Shown here: in pieces, positions 17,353 through 25,164 of the stretch
How the letters are laid out: each line of letters opens with the position of its first letter
How positions within the stretch are numbered: the first letter of the stretch is position 1
Source of the DNA: Bacteroidaceae bacterium
GTDB taxonomy: Bacteria; Bacteroidota; Bacteroidia; Bacteroidales; Barnesiellaceae_A
Direction of reading: 5' to 3'
NCBI GenBank assembly: GCA_017531985.1
Contig: JAFXJY010000011.1
Coordinates: 1-55,994, forward strand
DNA: 55,994 nucleotides
The notes under the pieces: generated by a model
What the model was told of the DNA's origin: nothing
The model's database searches: none
Seen by the model: only the letters and a program-made list of their open reading frames with translations
Translations under genes and position numbers: made by a program

Positions 17353-18354
17353 ATGAAAAAGAGTATTGAAAATTTTCTGAGAAAATTTAAACCCGAAAAA
17401 AAGAATGAGGGTGAAAACAGTGGCGATGAGAGGTATACAGCTCCCAAGGGCAGGTTCAATAATGCCGCATTTGCCGATCAATTGTTGGCTCATTTTGAAG
17501 AAGAATTGGAGTTCAATACATGGCGAAAACGTATGTTGTACCCCATGTCGTTCGACATTATATTGCATTCCAATGATTTGCAACAAGTACAGCAGGCATT
17601 CCCATTTTTGTTTCCCGAGATTGTAGCGGAATTTTACAAAATCATATTGAAACATAGCCAAGAACATCCCAAGTACGGACCAACAGCCCGTCACTGGGTG
17701 TTCAAGGTACACTCTTCCGATGTTGGCAAAATAACTACATCGAGTGGCGAAGAATTGAAAATAGAACATGGTAAAGTAACAACTATCGCCAGGCTTTACA
17801 CAGTAAATAACAGACCTACCGGCGATAATGTCCATGTAGAAGAGAATGTGAGAGTGTCGGTTCGTGTGGGAGATTCCAATGTAAGAGATTACGGAGATAT
17901 CAACATAGAACACCCCGAGGTCAATATGAGAGGTCGAAATATGTTTATTTATCCCTTTGATTACAATCTGCCCACCGACTCGGAGAATGTAAGAACTGTT
18001 GATCAGATGCCTGATATAGCTATTATCAGGTATGCTCTTGGCAGTAATAATTACACTTACCGAATGAGAGATCATAACATCATTATATCGGGCAAAAATG
18101 ACAAACGTACTGATTATGATGTGTTCAAGGTGGAAAGTGATAAAATCATGAATACACATGCCGAAGTCAAGTATCAGCCTCATCTCAATAAATTCCAAAT
18201 AGCCGTATATGGTGATACAATCCTCAATGAGCGTAAATTGGGAATAAGCACAGGAGGCAATCCTATCTGGTACGACTTAGGTCATAGATCGCAGATATAT
18301 ATCCCCAGCGGAGAAATAGAGTTGAATTTTGAAATTGTAAAAAATGAATCATAA
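17353..18354 (+). CDS. FhaA-like protein with a degenerate FHA domain
   Basis: 333 residues, cytoplasmic by composition. A short basic start (1-25) leads into a folded region (about 38-120: FADQLLAHFEEELEFNTW, then YPMSFDIILHSNDLQQ) whose layout recalls the DUF3662 domain at the N-terminus of mycobacterial FhaA; this likeness is by eye only. The C-terminal 110 residues show FHA spacing, with NTHAEV (267-272) in place of the S-R-x-H motif, so phosphopeptide binding may be weakened or lost. It sits 21 bp after the first FHA gene, and the PP2C gene overlaps its end by 11 bp, which indicates translational coupling. Confidence 0.65.
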   Translation: MKKSIENFLRKFKPEKKNEGENSGDERYTAPKGRFNNAAFADQLLAHFEEELEFNTWRKRMLYPMSFDIILHSNDLQQVQQAFPFLFPEIVAEFYKIILKHSQEHPKYGPTARHWVFKVHSSDVGKITTSSGEELKIEHGKVTTIARLYTVNNRPTGDNVHVEENVRVSVRVGDSNVRDYGDINIEHPEVNMRGRNMFIYPFDYNLPTDSENVRTVDQMPDIAIIRYALGSNNYTYRMRDHNIIISGKNDKRTDYDVFKVESDKIMNTHAEVKYQPHLNKFQIAVYGDTILNERKLGISTGGNPIWYDLGHRSQIYIPSGEIELNFEIVKNES

Positions 18355-19468
18355 CATACAATTGGCCGGAGTGAGCGATGTGGGTCGTCGTCGTGACAAT
18401 AACGAGGATGCCTATGTAGTGCGTATGATATGGGACGACACAACGGTTCTGGCGGTTGCCATTGATGGCGTAGGTGGATATGAAGGTGGTGAACGAGCAG
18501 CTGCCTTGGCTCAGGAAAAGATTGTGGAGTATCTCGAAAGTTATCCCAATGGAGAACTTTCGGTGCTACTGAAACGTGCTGTCATATATGCCAACAATGC
18601 CATTTACGACGAACGGTTGAAGGATGCACAATATAGTAGAATGAGTTGTGTACTGACAGCTGTTATTGTCGACTATCGGTCTCGTAACATCTACATGGCT
18701 CATGTGGGTGATACACGCTTGTACAGTTACGTTAATGGCGAGTTGGTTAAGTTGTCGCACGACCACTCGTACGTCGGATACCTTGAAGAGATAGGTGAAC
18801 TATCGGAAGAGGAGGCTATGCGTCACCCTGAACGTAATGTGATAAGTCGCGATGTGGGTTCGCAACTGCTACAAAACAGTGAAGAAAAGTATGTTGAAGT
18901 TGCGATGTATACACTGCCCCCGCACTCAATTCTTATGTTGTGTTCCGATGGGTTGTGTGACATGATTACGTCTCGTGAAATGAAGCAGATATTGCAACAG
19001 GATGTGTCGTTGAACGAGAAGTGCAAAGCCCTTGTTGATGCTGCCAATGAGGCCGGTGGTAAAGATAATGTTACCGTCGTATTGGTGGAGACGCTCTACG
19101 AACCCGATACCGATACTATGAGTGTGCCGACCGTCGAGGAGAACGATAATCCGAGTGTAATCGATGAAACAGTTGCTACAAGCGAGCCTGAGTTGAATGC
19201 CGATGAGGTACAAAAGGTAGAGAAAGAGCATTCAACCGACATTGATGTCGCAAAGCTCTATGAGAGTTTTCGTCGATGGAAAGTGGCAGTAGTCGTTTCG
19301 TGGATAATAATGTTTGTGATAATGGTATGTACCATAGTGTTCATGGTAACTCATCAACACCAATACCACAATACCGAGCATGAGATACAACCCACCATCA
19401 TGGTAGATACGATACAGCATGAGCCGGATAGTACGATAGAGAATGTCGATAATGTATTTATAAATTGA
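18344..19468 (+). CDS. Membrane-anchored PP2C-family Ser/Thr protein phosphatase
   Basis: 374 residues. The PP2C catalytic domain (about 5-250) is intact: SDVGRRRDNNEDAY (E21, D22), AIDGVGGYEGGE (D41), HVGDTRLY, LCSDGLCDM (D202) and GGKDNVTVVLV (D241), which together bind the Mn/Mg pair. An acidic linker (251-305) is followed by one membrane helix (about 313-336) and a short tail, the same design as actinobacterial PstP. It would remove phosphate from Ser or Thr at the membrane, plausibly from proteins read by the two upstream FHA proteins. No kinase gene lies in the window. It is the last gene before a strong terminator. Confidence 0.92.
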   Translation: MNHNIQLAGVSDVGRRRDNNEDAYVVRMIWDDTTVLAVAIDGVGGYEGGERAAALAQEKIVEYLESYPNGELSVLLKRAVIYANNAIYDERLKDAQYSRMSCVLTAVIVDYRSRNIYMAHVGDTRLYSYVNGELVKLSHDHSYVGYLEEIGELSEEEAMRHPERNVISRDVGSQLLQNSEEKYVEVAMYTLPPHSILMLCSDGLCDMITSREMKQILQQDVSLNEKCKALVDAANEAGGKDNVTVVLVETLYEPDTDTMSVPTVEENDNPSVIDETVATSEPELNADEVQKVEKEHSTDIDVAKLYESFRRWKVAVVVSWIIMFVIMVCTIVFMVTHQHQYHNTEHEIQPTIMVDTIQHEPDSTIENVDNVFIN

Positions 19469-19478
19469 CGTTTAGATA

Positions 19479-19512
19479 AAAATGTGGCACTTCCAACGAA
19501 GTGCCACATTTT
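19479..19512. terminator. Strong hairpin terminator after the PP2C gene
   Basis: AAAATGTGGCACTT (19479-19492) and AAGTGCCACATTTT (19499-19512) form a perfect 14-bp stem with a 6-base loop. A and T tracts on both sides allow it to work in either direction. Confidence 0.9.
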
Positions 19513-19658
19513 GTACTTGTCCCATTTATTATAAGGAGTACCTATCAATTCCGTTTATTATTCATTCATTCGTTAAGGGAAAAATTCTTTGTATTTGCCT
19601 GATGATATAATCAGCCGGAAGAAATAACTACCCGGTATAACAATGTATCAGCCAGAAG

Positions 19659-20501
19659 TTACCTTAATATTTCCTCTTCCTCCAATTTCATCAATTGTCT
19701 ATCGGCGATTTCAACTTGCTTGATGCTGTATTGCTGTTGCGAAAGTAATGAGTCGGATAGAGCCATTGTCTGAGCCAGACGATAAGTGCGAGATACGGCA
19801 TTGTGCGATGCTGCATCGAGTGAAAGTTTATAGGGCTTTCCTCCGGTATAATGAATGGTCATTTTGCCTCGTGTTTCGGCTAATGCTTGCATAACATCAT
19901 GACATTGCGACAGGTTGTACGATACAATTTCGATGTTCATGTTGCCTGTTGTGTATCGGTAGTTTTTTCCACCATCGTATGCAATAGCCTTGGTCGAAAC
20001 AGTAGTACCGTCGGCAATTGTCACCGATAGGCCGGTGTGACCTATTTTGCTATTTCCATAATAAATGCTGGTGAGGATGAAATCGCCTTTCTCGGTAACG
20101 TGAGCTTTCAAGGCACTGCGATTAATTGCTTTGTTACTATGGGTGTCGCGATACACATAGTTGGCAAGTGTTTGCTCTTGGCCTTCTCTTACAAGTGTAA
20201 ACTCATTTTTCAACGAGTTCATTTCACTGACCGCGTTGTTGTAAAGGCTGTCGATGCGAATAAGTTCTTTTTCGTAGTACTTCTGATTGACTTGACATTG
20301 CAATAGCATGCCACGACGGATGGTCTCGACCTCTTGTGGATAAAGATTGCTGATACTATCAATCATGTGAGTGGCTGCTTCATAATCGCCAACTTCATAG
20401 AGCTGCTGTGCTTGGTTGTACATAGCCTCGGCATTTTCTCTATTGTTATTACAGGCCGCAATGGCAAGTAATAAAGGAATGAATAGAAATCTGTGTTTCA
20501 T
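19659..20501 (-). CDS. Predicted lipoprotein with helical-repeat N-terminus
   Basis: 280 residues. The signal peptide ends in the lipobox LAIAAC (Cys17), so the mature protein is lipidated. Residues 20-70 (AEAMYNQAQQLYEVGDYEAATHMIDSISNLYP) look like one TPR-type helix pair, followed by coiled-coil-like helices and a beta-rich middle region (about 125-225). The C-terminus is again helical. I do not recognise a named family. It is 23 bp downstream of the RelA/SpoT homologue on the same strand and is probably co-transcribed with it. Confidence 0.6.
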   Translation of the reverse strand: MKHRFLFIPLLLAIAACNNNRENAEAMYNQAQQLYEVGDYEAATHMIDSISNLYPQEVETIRRGMLLQCQVNQKYYEKELIRIDSLYNNAVSEMNSLKNEFTLVREGQEQTLANYVYRDTHSNKAINRSALKAHVTEKGDFILTSIYYGNSKIGHTGLSVTIADGTTVSTKAIAYDGGKNYRYTTGNMNIEIVSYNLSQCHDVMQALAETRGKMTIHYTGGKPYKLSLDAASHNAVSRTYRLAQTMALSDSLLSQQQYSIKQVEIADRQLMKLEEEEILR

Positions 20502-20524
20502 AATTTAGTGTATTATAGGGTGCG

Positions 20525-22744
20525 TTATATGGCACCTCGTTGAACGTCTTTGATACCTTTGATTGTTTTAAGTTTCTTAATAAGAGCGTTGAGAGCCGCA
20601 ATATCGTCGATGGCTACCGAAAGATGTCCCTGAAAAAGTCCATCGTTCGAGTCAATCGATATGCTGCGTAGGAAAACGTTTTTTTCCTTTCCGATGATAG
20701 ATGAAATGTTGGTAACGATACCAATATCGTCATGTCCCACTACGCGGAGTGTTACAACATACTTTGTACCCATCTTACCAGCCCATCGTGCATTGATGAT
20801 GCGATAGGGGTAGCGTTCGTGCATGTTAGCTGCGTTGGGGCAGTCGGTGCGATGAATGCGTATGGTTCCTTCGGACGATATAAAACCGAAGATGTTGTCA
20901 CCGAATATGGGGTTGCAACAGCGAGCAAGGCGATAATCGACACCTTTGATGTCGCCACCTATGACAAGCTCATCGGTATTGCGAAGCTCTTGTGTGGTGT
21001 TGTCGAATTTATATTCATCGGCCGAACGTTGTTCATTCTCCTCCTGATGGGCTTTCTCGACAAGAGCAAGATATTGTTCAATAGCATCATTAACGTCGAG
21101 TTTCTCATTACCAAGTGCGAGGTAGAACGCGGTGACGGTTTTGTAGCCCATTTTGCGTATTAGCTGCATGAGTAGAGCATCATCGAGTTCTATCTTCCTA
21201 TTTTTGACACGTCGCGAGAGTAGTTCTTTGCCCAACTCGGCACTTTTATACTCTATCTCGTTGAGTGCTTGTTTAATTTTGACACGTGCCTTGGCCGAGT
21301 GTGCTATGTTGAGCCACTCTTTCTTGGGGCGTTGTGTCGACGAGGTAAGTATTTCGATGGTATCGCCACTGCTTAGTACATATTTGATGGTGCGATTGCT
21401 ACCGTTGACTTTGGCTCCTATGCAGGTACAGCCCAACTTGGTGTGGATGTGGAATGCAAAGTCGAGTACTGTTGAGCCATAAGGAAATTTGTATAGATCG
21501 CCTTTGGGCGAGAACACAAAGACTTCCTTATCGTAGATGTCCATTTGAAAATCCTTGATTTTTTCCAATGAATCATTGTTGTCCGACTCCAATATGCTGC
21601 GTACACTGTTCATGAGTGAGTCAATGTTGCCTTCGCTCTTGATACCCTTATATCGCCAATGGGCAGCCAGACCTCGCTCGGCTATCTCATCCATGCGATG
21701 GGTGCGTATTTGCACTTCGACCCATTTATCTTCGGGACCTTTCACCGTAGCGTGCAGCGATTCGTAGCCGTTACTCTTAGGGGCAGAGAGCCAGTCACGC
21801 ATGCGTTTGTTTTCGTGCGGGTACATGTTGGTAACTATCGAAAAGGCTTTCCAGCAGTCGTTGTGTTCTTCTTTGACACTCTTGCCTTCGCTGTCGAGTA
21901 TGATGCGTATGGCAAAGAGGTCGAATATACCACTGATGTCAATCTGCTGTTTTTTCATCTTGTTCCATATCGAATATATCGACTTGGGGCGACCTTTGAT
22001 TTCAAACCTCAACCCAGCCTTTTCGAGAGCCTCTTTTACGGGACGAATGAAAGCTGCGATGTATTGGTCGCGATACTCTTTCTTGTCGTTCAGCCCTTTG
22101 GCTATAAGATTGTAATTCTCTCTATCGGAGTATTTTAGAGCCAAGTCTTCCAACTCCGATTTGATTTTGTATAGTCCCAACTTGTGAGCAAGAGGTGCGT
22201 AGAGAGCCATCACTTCATTGGTAACCTGACGACGGAAATGCTCGTCGGGATGATTATTAATCATACGCATGAGTGACAGGTTGTTGATGATGATAATAAA
22301 TACTACGCGAATGTCATCGGCAAAGACGAGTAATAAATTCTTGAAGTATTCATTGCTGATAGCACCTCGCTTGTCGTCGAGTTCGTGTGACTTGCCTATG
22401 CCTCTTATTATCTTCATCGTGTCATCTCCATACAACTTCACTGCCTCTGCCTCCGATAGATGTCCGCAAGTAACGATGGGGTGAATAATAGAGGCTATAA
22501 CCATGTCGCGTTCGGCACCTATTTTTTCGCACAATAATAGGGTTGTGTGCATGATGTGTAAGAGGGTATTGATGCCATGAGTATTGCGTGCATACAATCC
22601 TTGATTTACTGCTTGCCTGATGGTGAGTTGCAGTTGTCGTATTTCCTTGTATGGTATGATGTTGCTACACGCAACCATTACTTTGCGATAATAGTTGCGA
22701 AATTCGCTCCATTCTTCGGGTGTGAAATATCTTGTTTCCTCCAT
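20525..22744 (-). CDS. RelA/SpoT homologue with a degenerate HD domain
   Basis: 739 residues with the long RSH layout: HD-like region (about 50-170), ppGpp synthetase (about 225-370), TGS (about 410-470) and C-terminal ACT (about 665-739). The synthetase motifs are intact: GRPKSIYSIWNKM, IFDLFAIRII (D275), PKSNGYESLHATV (Y327), VEVQIRT (E343, Q345) and AERGLAAHW. In the HD region the catalytic His-Asp is replaced by IIHPIV (His88-Pro89), the EDT stretch is missing, and the ADRLHN-type motif has become INNLSLMRM. The protein is therefore expected to make (p)ppGpp but not hydrolyse it, like RelA. Confidence 0.88.
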   Translation of the reverse strand: MEETRYFTPEEWSEFRNYYRKVMVACSNIIPYKEIRQLQLTIRQAVNQGLYARNTHGINTLLHIMHTTLLLCEKIGAERDMVIASIIHPIVTCGHLSEAEAVKLYGDDTMKIIRGIGKSHELDDKRGAISNEYFKNLLLVFADDIRVVFIIIINNLSLMRMINNHPDEHFRRQVTNEVMALYAPLAHKLGLYKIKSELEDLALKYSDRENYNLIAKGLNDKKEYRDQYIAAFIRPVKEALEKAGLRFEIKGRPKSIYSIWNKMKKQQIDISGIFDLFAIRIILDSEGKSVKEEHNDCWKAFSIVTNMYPHENKRMRDWLSAPKSNGYESLHATVKGPEDKWVEVQIRTHRMDEIAERGLAAHWRYKGIKSEGNIDSLMNSVRSILESDNNDSLEKIKDFQMDIYDKEVFVFSPKGDLYKFPYGSTVLDFAFHIHTKLGCTCIGAKVNGSNRTIKYVLSSGDTIEILTSSTQRPKKEWLNIAHSAKARVKIKQALNEIEYKSAELGKELLSRRVKNRKIELDDALLMQLIRKMGYKTVTAFYLALGNEKLDVNDAIEQYLALVEKAHQEENEQRSADEYKFDNTTQELRNTDELVIGGDIKGVDYRLARCCNPIFGDNIFGFISSEGTIRIHRTDCPNAANMHERYPYRIINARWAGKMGTKYVVTLRVVGHDDIGIVTNISSIIGKEKNVFLRSISIDSNDGLFQGHLSVAIDDIAALNALIKKLKTIKGIKDVQRGAI

Positions 22745-22849
22745 TTTCTGTAAGTAGTCATTTGTGTATGCGAAATTACTACTTTTTGCGTAAAGATGAG
22801 AACCATTTTGTATTTTTTGTGTTTATAATCGTACAAAATATATATTGTT

Positions 22850-23929
22850 ATGAGAATGAGTATAATTGCTGCAAGCTGCATGTGTATGCTGCTTGCGAGT
22901 GTGAGCCAAGTGAATGCTTGTACAGGAATATCTTTTCATGCAAGCGATGGCAGTTATGTAGTGGCTCGCACCATAGAATGGGCGGGAAGTGTATTGAAGA
23001 GTGAATATATCATTACACCTCGGGGTACACAAATGGTATCTTATACACCGCAAGGTCGCAATGGGATGACTTTCGAATCGCGGTATGGATATGTGGGTAT
23101 GAGTGTTGTTGAGCCGGGGTTTGTGGCCGAAGGCATGAATGAGGTGGGACTGTCAGCCGGCTTGTTCTATTTTCCTCATTATGGCAGTTATGTTCACTAT
23201 GATGCAAGCGAAAGAGAACGTACTATTGCCGACTTGCAGTTGGTGCAATGGATGTTGTCGCAGTTTGCAACCATCGACGAGGTTGTAGCAGCATTGCCCT
23301 CGGTGCGAGTTGTATCACTCGATACATCTATGTCGACTCTTCACTGGCGTATTGCCGAGCCGAGCGGACGTCAGGTTGTGCTTGAAATCATTGATGGTGT
23401 GTACCATGTGCATGAGAATAAAATAGGAGTCTTGACTAATTCGCCCGACTTTGCATGGCATCTTACCAACTTAAATAATTATGTCAATCTATATCCCGGT
23501 ACAGCCAAGCCACAAGAGTGGAATGGGGTAGAGCTTTCATCCATCAGTGCCGGATCGGCATTTCATGGCATACCGGGCGATGTTACTTCTCCATCACGCT
23601 TTGTTCGAGCGGCATTCTTTGTAGCCACTGCACCTCAACGTATGACAGCATTCGATGTTGTTCTGCAATGTTTTCACATCCTCAATAACTTCGATGTGCC
23701 CATAGGGGTAGAACATGCTATGGGTGATGTGCCGCAAGATATGCCATCGGCTACACAATGGACGGTTGTAAGCGATGTTACCAATCGTCGCATTTACTAC
23801 CGTACGGCTTACAATAGCAATATAAGATGTATTGATATGCACACGATCGACTTCGCAAGGGTGAAACAAGGAGCATATCCTCTTGACAAAGAGCAAATGC
23901 AACCTATTGAAATGGTATCGATAAAGTAG
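22850..23929 (+). CDS. Secreted linear-amide C-N hydrolase (choloylglycine hydrolase family)
   Basis: 359 residues. A signal peptide (1-23, ending VNA) would be removed to expose Cys24 (CTGISF) as the N-terminal nucleophile, as in other Ntn hydrolases. Further family residues are VARTIEWAG (R40), an asparagine in VLTNSPDF and an arginine in TSPSRFVRAAF. This set is shared by bile salt hydrolases and penicillin V acylases; I cannot separate the two by eye. Periplasmic bile salt hydrolases of Bacteroides have the same design. It is monocistronic, divergent from the RSH gene and followed by a strong terminator. Confidence 0.85.
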   Translation: MRMSIIAASCMCMLLASVSQVNACTGISFHASDGSYVVARTIEWAGSVLKSEYIITPRGTQMVSYTPQGRNGMTFESRYGYVGMSVVEPGFVAEGMNEVGLSAGLFYFPHYGSYVHYDASERERTIADLQLVQWMLSQFATIDEVVAALPSVRVVSLDTSMSTLHWRIAEPSGRQVVLEIIDGVYHVHENKIGVLTNSPDFAWHLTNLNNYVNLYPGTAKPQEWNGVELSSISAGSAFHGIPGDVTSPSRFVRAAFFVATAPQRMTAFDVVLQCFHILNNFDVPIGVEHAMGDVPQDMPSATQWTVVSDVTNRRIYYRTAYNSNIRCIDMHTIDFARVKQGAYPLDKEQMQPIEMVSIK

Positions 23930-23975
23930 TGTGTCAAGTGCTACGCAGAGTATCGGTTATAACTCATTTATACAT

Positions 23976-24012
23976 AGAAAATGTGACTCGCAAGGGGCAA
24001 GTCACATTTTCT
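23976..24012. terminator. Bidirectional terminator
   Basis: AGAAAATGTGACT (23976-23988) pairs perfectly with AGTCACATTTTCT (24000-24012). It lies between the C-N hydrolase and the convergent Yip1 gene and can serve both. Confidence 0.88.
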
Positions 24013-24032
24013 TGTGAAACTTGTAATAAATC

Positions 24033-24590
24033 TTAGAAAACACTACCTGCTATTGTCATGACTATCTGTATGACAACAAACGCTACAATGGCTTTCGTTC
24101 CATTGACATTGCAACTCACCGAGAATGCTTTATAGTTCCATACATAGTATAGGGCAAGAAATGCAAACGACCATATACCATATAACATAATCGTTGTCAT
24201 GTTCATTAGTGTGGGCTGTAATCCTTGACTGATAGCTTGCACTGTAATGTTGGTAGCTTCTTGTATGGCAGGAATGCGTAATGGTGCTATCAGTGGGATG
24301 TACAGAAGCTGGGCAAATGCAGTCGTACCCAGCACATCGATGATGCGAATGCGAGAATGGCTCATGAAAAGTCCGCAGGTGTAATACAATATGGCGGGAA
24401 CTATCCACCACACAAGCTGTACAAGTAATATTTGCATATATGTTGCTCCTGAGTTGGTTATATGCACATAGCTATCTTGTATCATTCCCCCGCTGTATAA
24501 TAGTAGTGATGATGATAAAATGAAGATGACACCTAATGTGAGAGCTTTGCCACCGGCAATGTAGCGGAAAGGGTTAAATAGTCGTTCCAT
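24033..24590 (-). CDS. Yip1-family membrane protein
   Basis: 185 residues with about five hydrophobic segments and the family-typical start MERLFNPFRYIAGGKALTLG. Bacterial Yip1-domain proteins have no settled function. It overlaps the DUF2089 gene by 17 bp, so the two are translationally coupled. This suggests the membrane protein and the small zinc-ribbon/HTH regulator act together, a pairing resembling a membrane partner with its regulator. Confidence 0.7.
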   Translation of the reverse strand: MERLFNPFRYIAGGKALTLGVIFILSSSLLLYSGGMIQDSYVHITNSGATYMQILLVQLVWWIVPAILYYTCGLFMSHSRIRIIDVLGTTAFAQLLYIPLIAPLRIPAIQEATNITVQAISQGLQPTLMNMTTIMLYGIWSFAFLALYYVWNYKAFSVSCNVNGTKAIVAFVVIQIVMTIAGSVF

Positions 24591-24867
24591 CGTTTTCGAG
24601 TTTTTGAAGGTTAGTAATAATATCGTCCAATATGTTGCGAACAGTAGGGTAACTCAGTCCCATATCTTTTGCCATCTGTTTGAGTGAGCCACTGCATTTG
24701 ATAAAGTTGGAGATAAACACTTGTTCATCAGGACGCAGAAGCATAATAGGCGGAATGTTGAACTCGCTCGATATAGTTGTGTCGCACTGGTGACAGTGCA
24801 AGCTCTGCACTGTCAGTTGACCTCCGCAGGATGGACAGATGGTGGGGATTATTTTCTTGACGGTCAT
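24574..24867 (-). CDS. DUF2089 zinc-ribbon/HTH protein
   Basis: 97 residues. The N-terminal zinc ribbon has two Cys pairs, CPSC (residues 11-14) and CHQC, and is followed by a helix-turn-helix segment with SGSLKQMAKDMGLSYPTVRNILDDII, a clear DNA-binding pattern. This is the DUF2089 architecture. Targets are unknown; autoregulation of its own two-gene operon is plausible. It starts 26 bp after a well-formed minus-strand promoter. Confidence 0.8.
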   Translation of the reverse strand: MTVKKIIPTICPSCGGQLTVQSLHCHQCDTTISSEFNIPPIMLLRPDEQVFISNFIKCSGSLKQMAKDMGLSYPTVRNILDDIITNLQKLENDGTTI

Positions 24868-24893
24868 ATTATTTATTTTGAATAATTACTTGG

Positions 24894-24924
24894 CAAATAT
24901 AAGTGTTATTTTAATAATATCAAA
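24894..24924 (-). promoter_or_regulatory. Promoter of the DUF2089-Yip1 operon
   Basis: On the minus strand TTTG (24921-24924), a 19-bp spacer and TATATTTG (24894-24901) form an ideal Bacteroidota promoter. The remaining bases up to 25164 are AT-rich and hold no convincing gene; a TATCTTTA near 25117 could be a weak promoter for the next plus-strand gene. Confidence 0.75.
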
Positions 24925-25164
24925 TAGTAGATGAATAAAATTAAAATAAATATTAATATCAATCATATAGCTCGCTATGCTCATTCGGCCAAAATCTACT
25001 CGAAGAAAATAATCCCTGCTCATAACAAAGCATTTGATAGAAACTCTTTACACCCCAATAATACTATTCAGATGAAAAAAAACATTGTTACATGCAACAT
25101 CTTAACGTACCTTTCATTATCTTTACACAATATTTTTACAATACTATTCTAAAACGATACCAAT

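Noticed and set aside
20037..21163. Plus-strand frames of 89 and 143 codons
   Set aside because: Both are antisense to the lipoprotein and RSH genes and show no protein-like features.
24931..25152. 73-codon plus-strand frame in the gap before the DUF4301 gene
   Set aside because: Composition is Asn/Ile/Lys-rich as expected for random AT-rich DNA, and no promoter or homologous pattern is visible.
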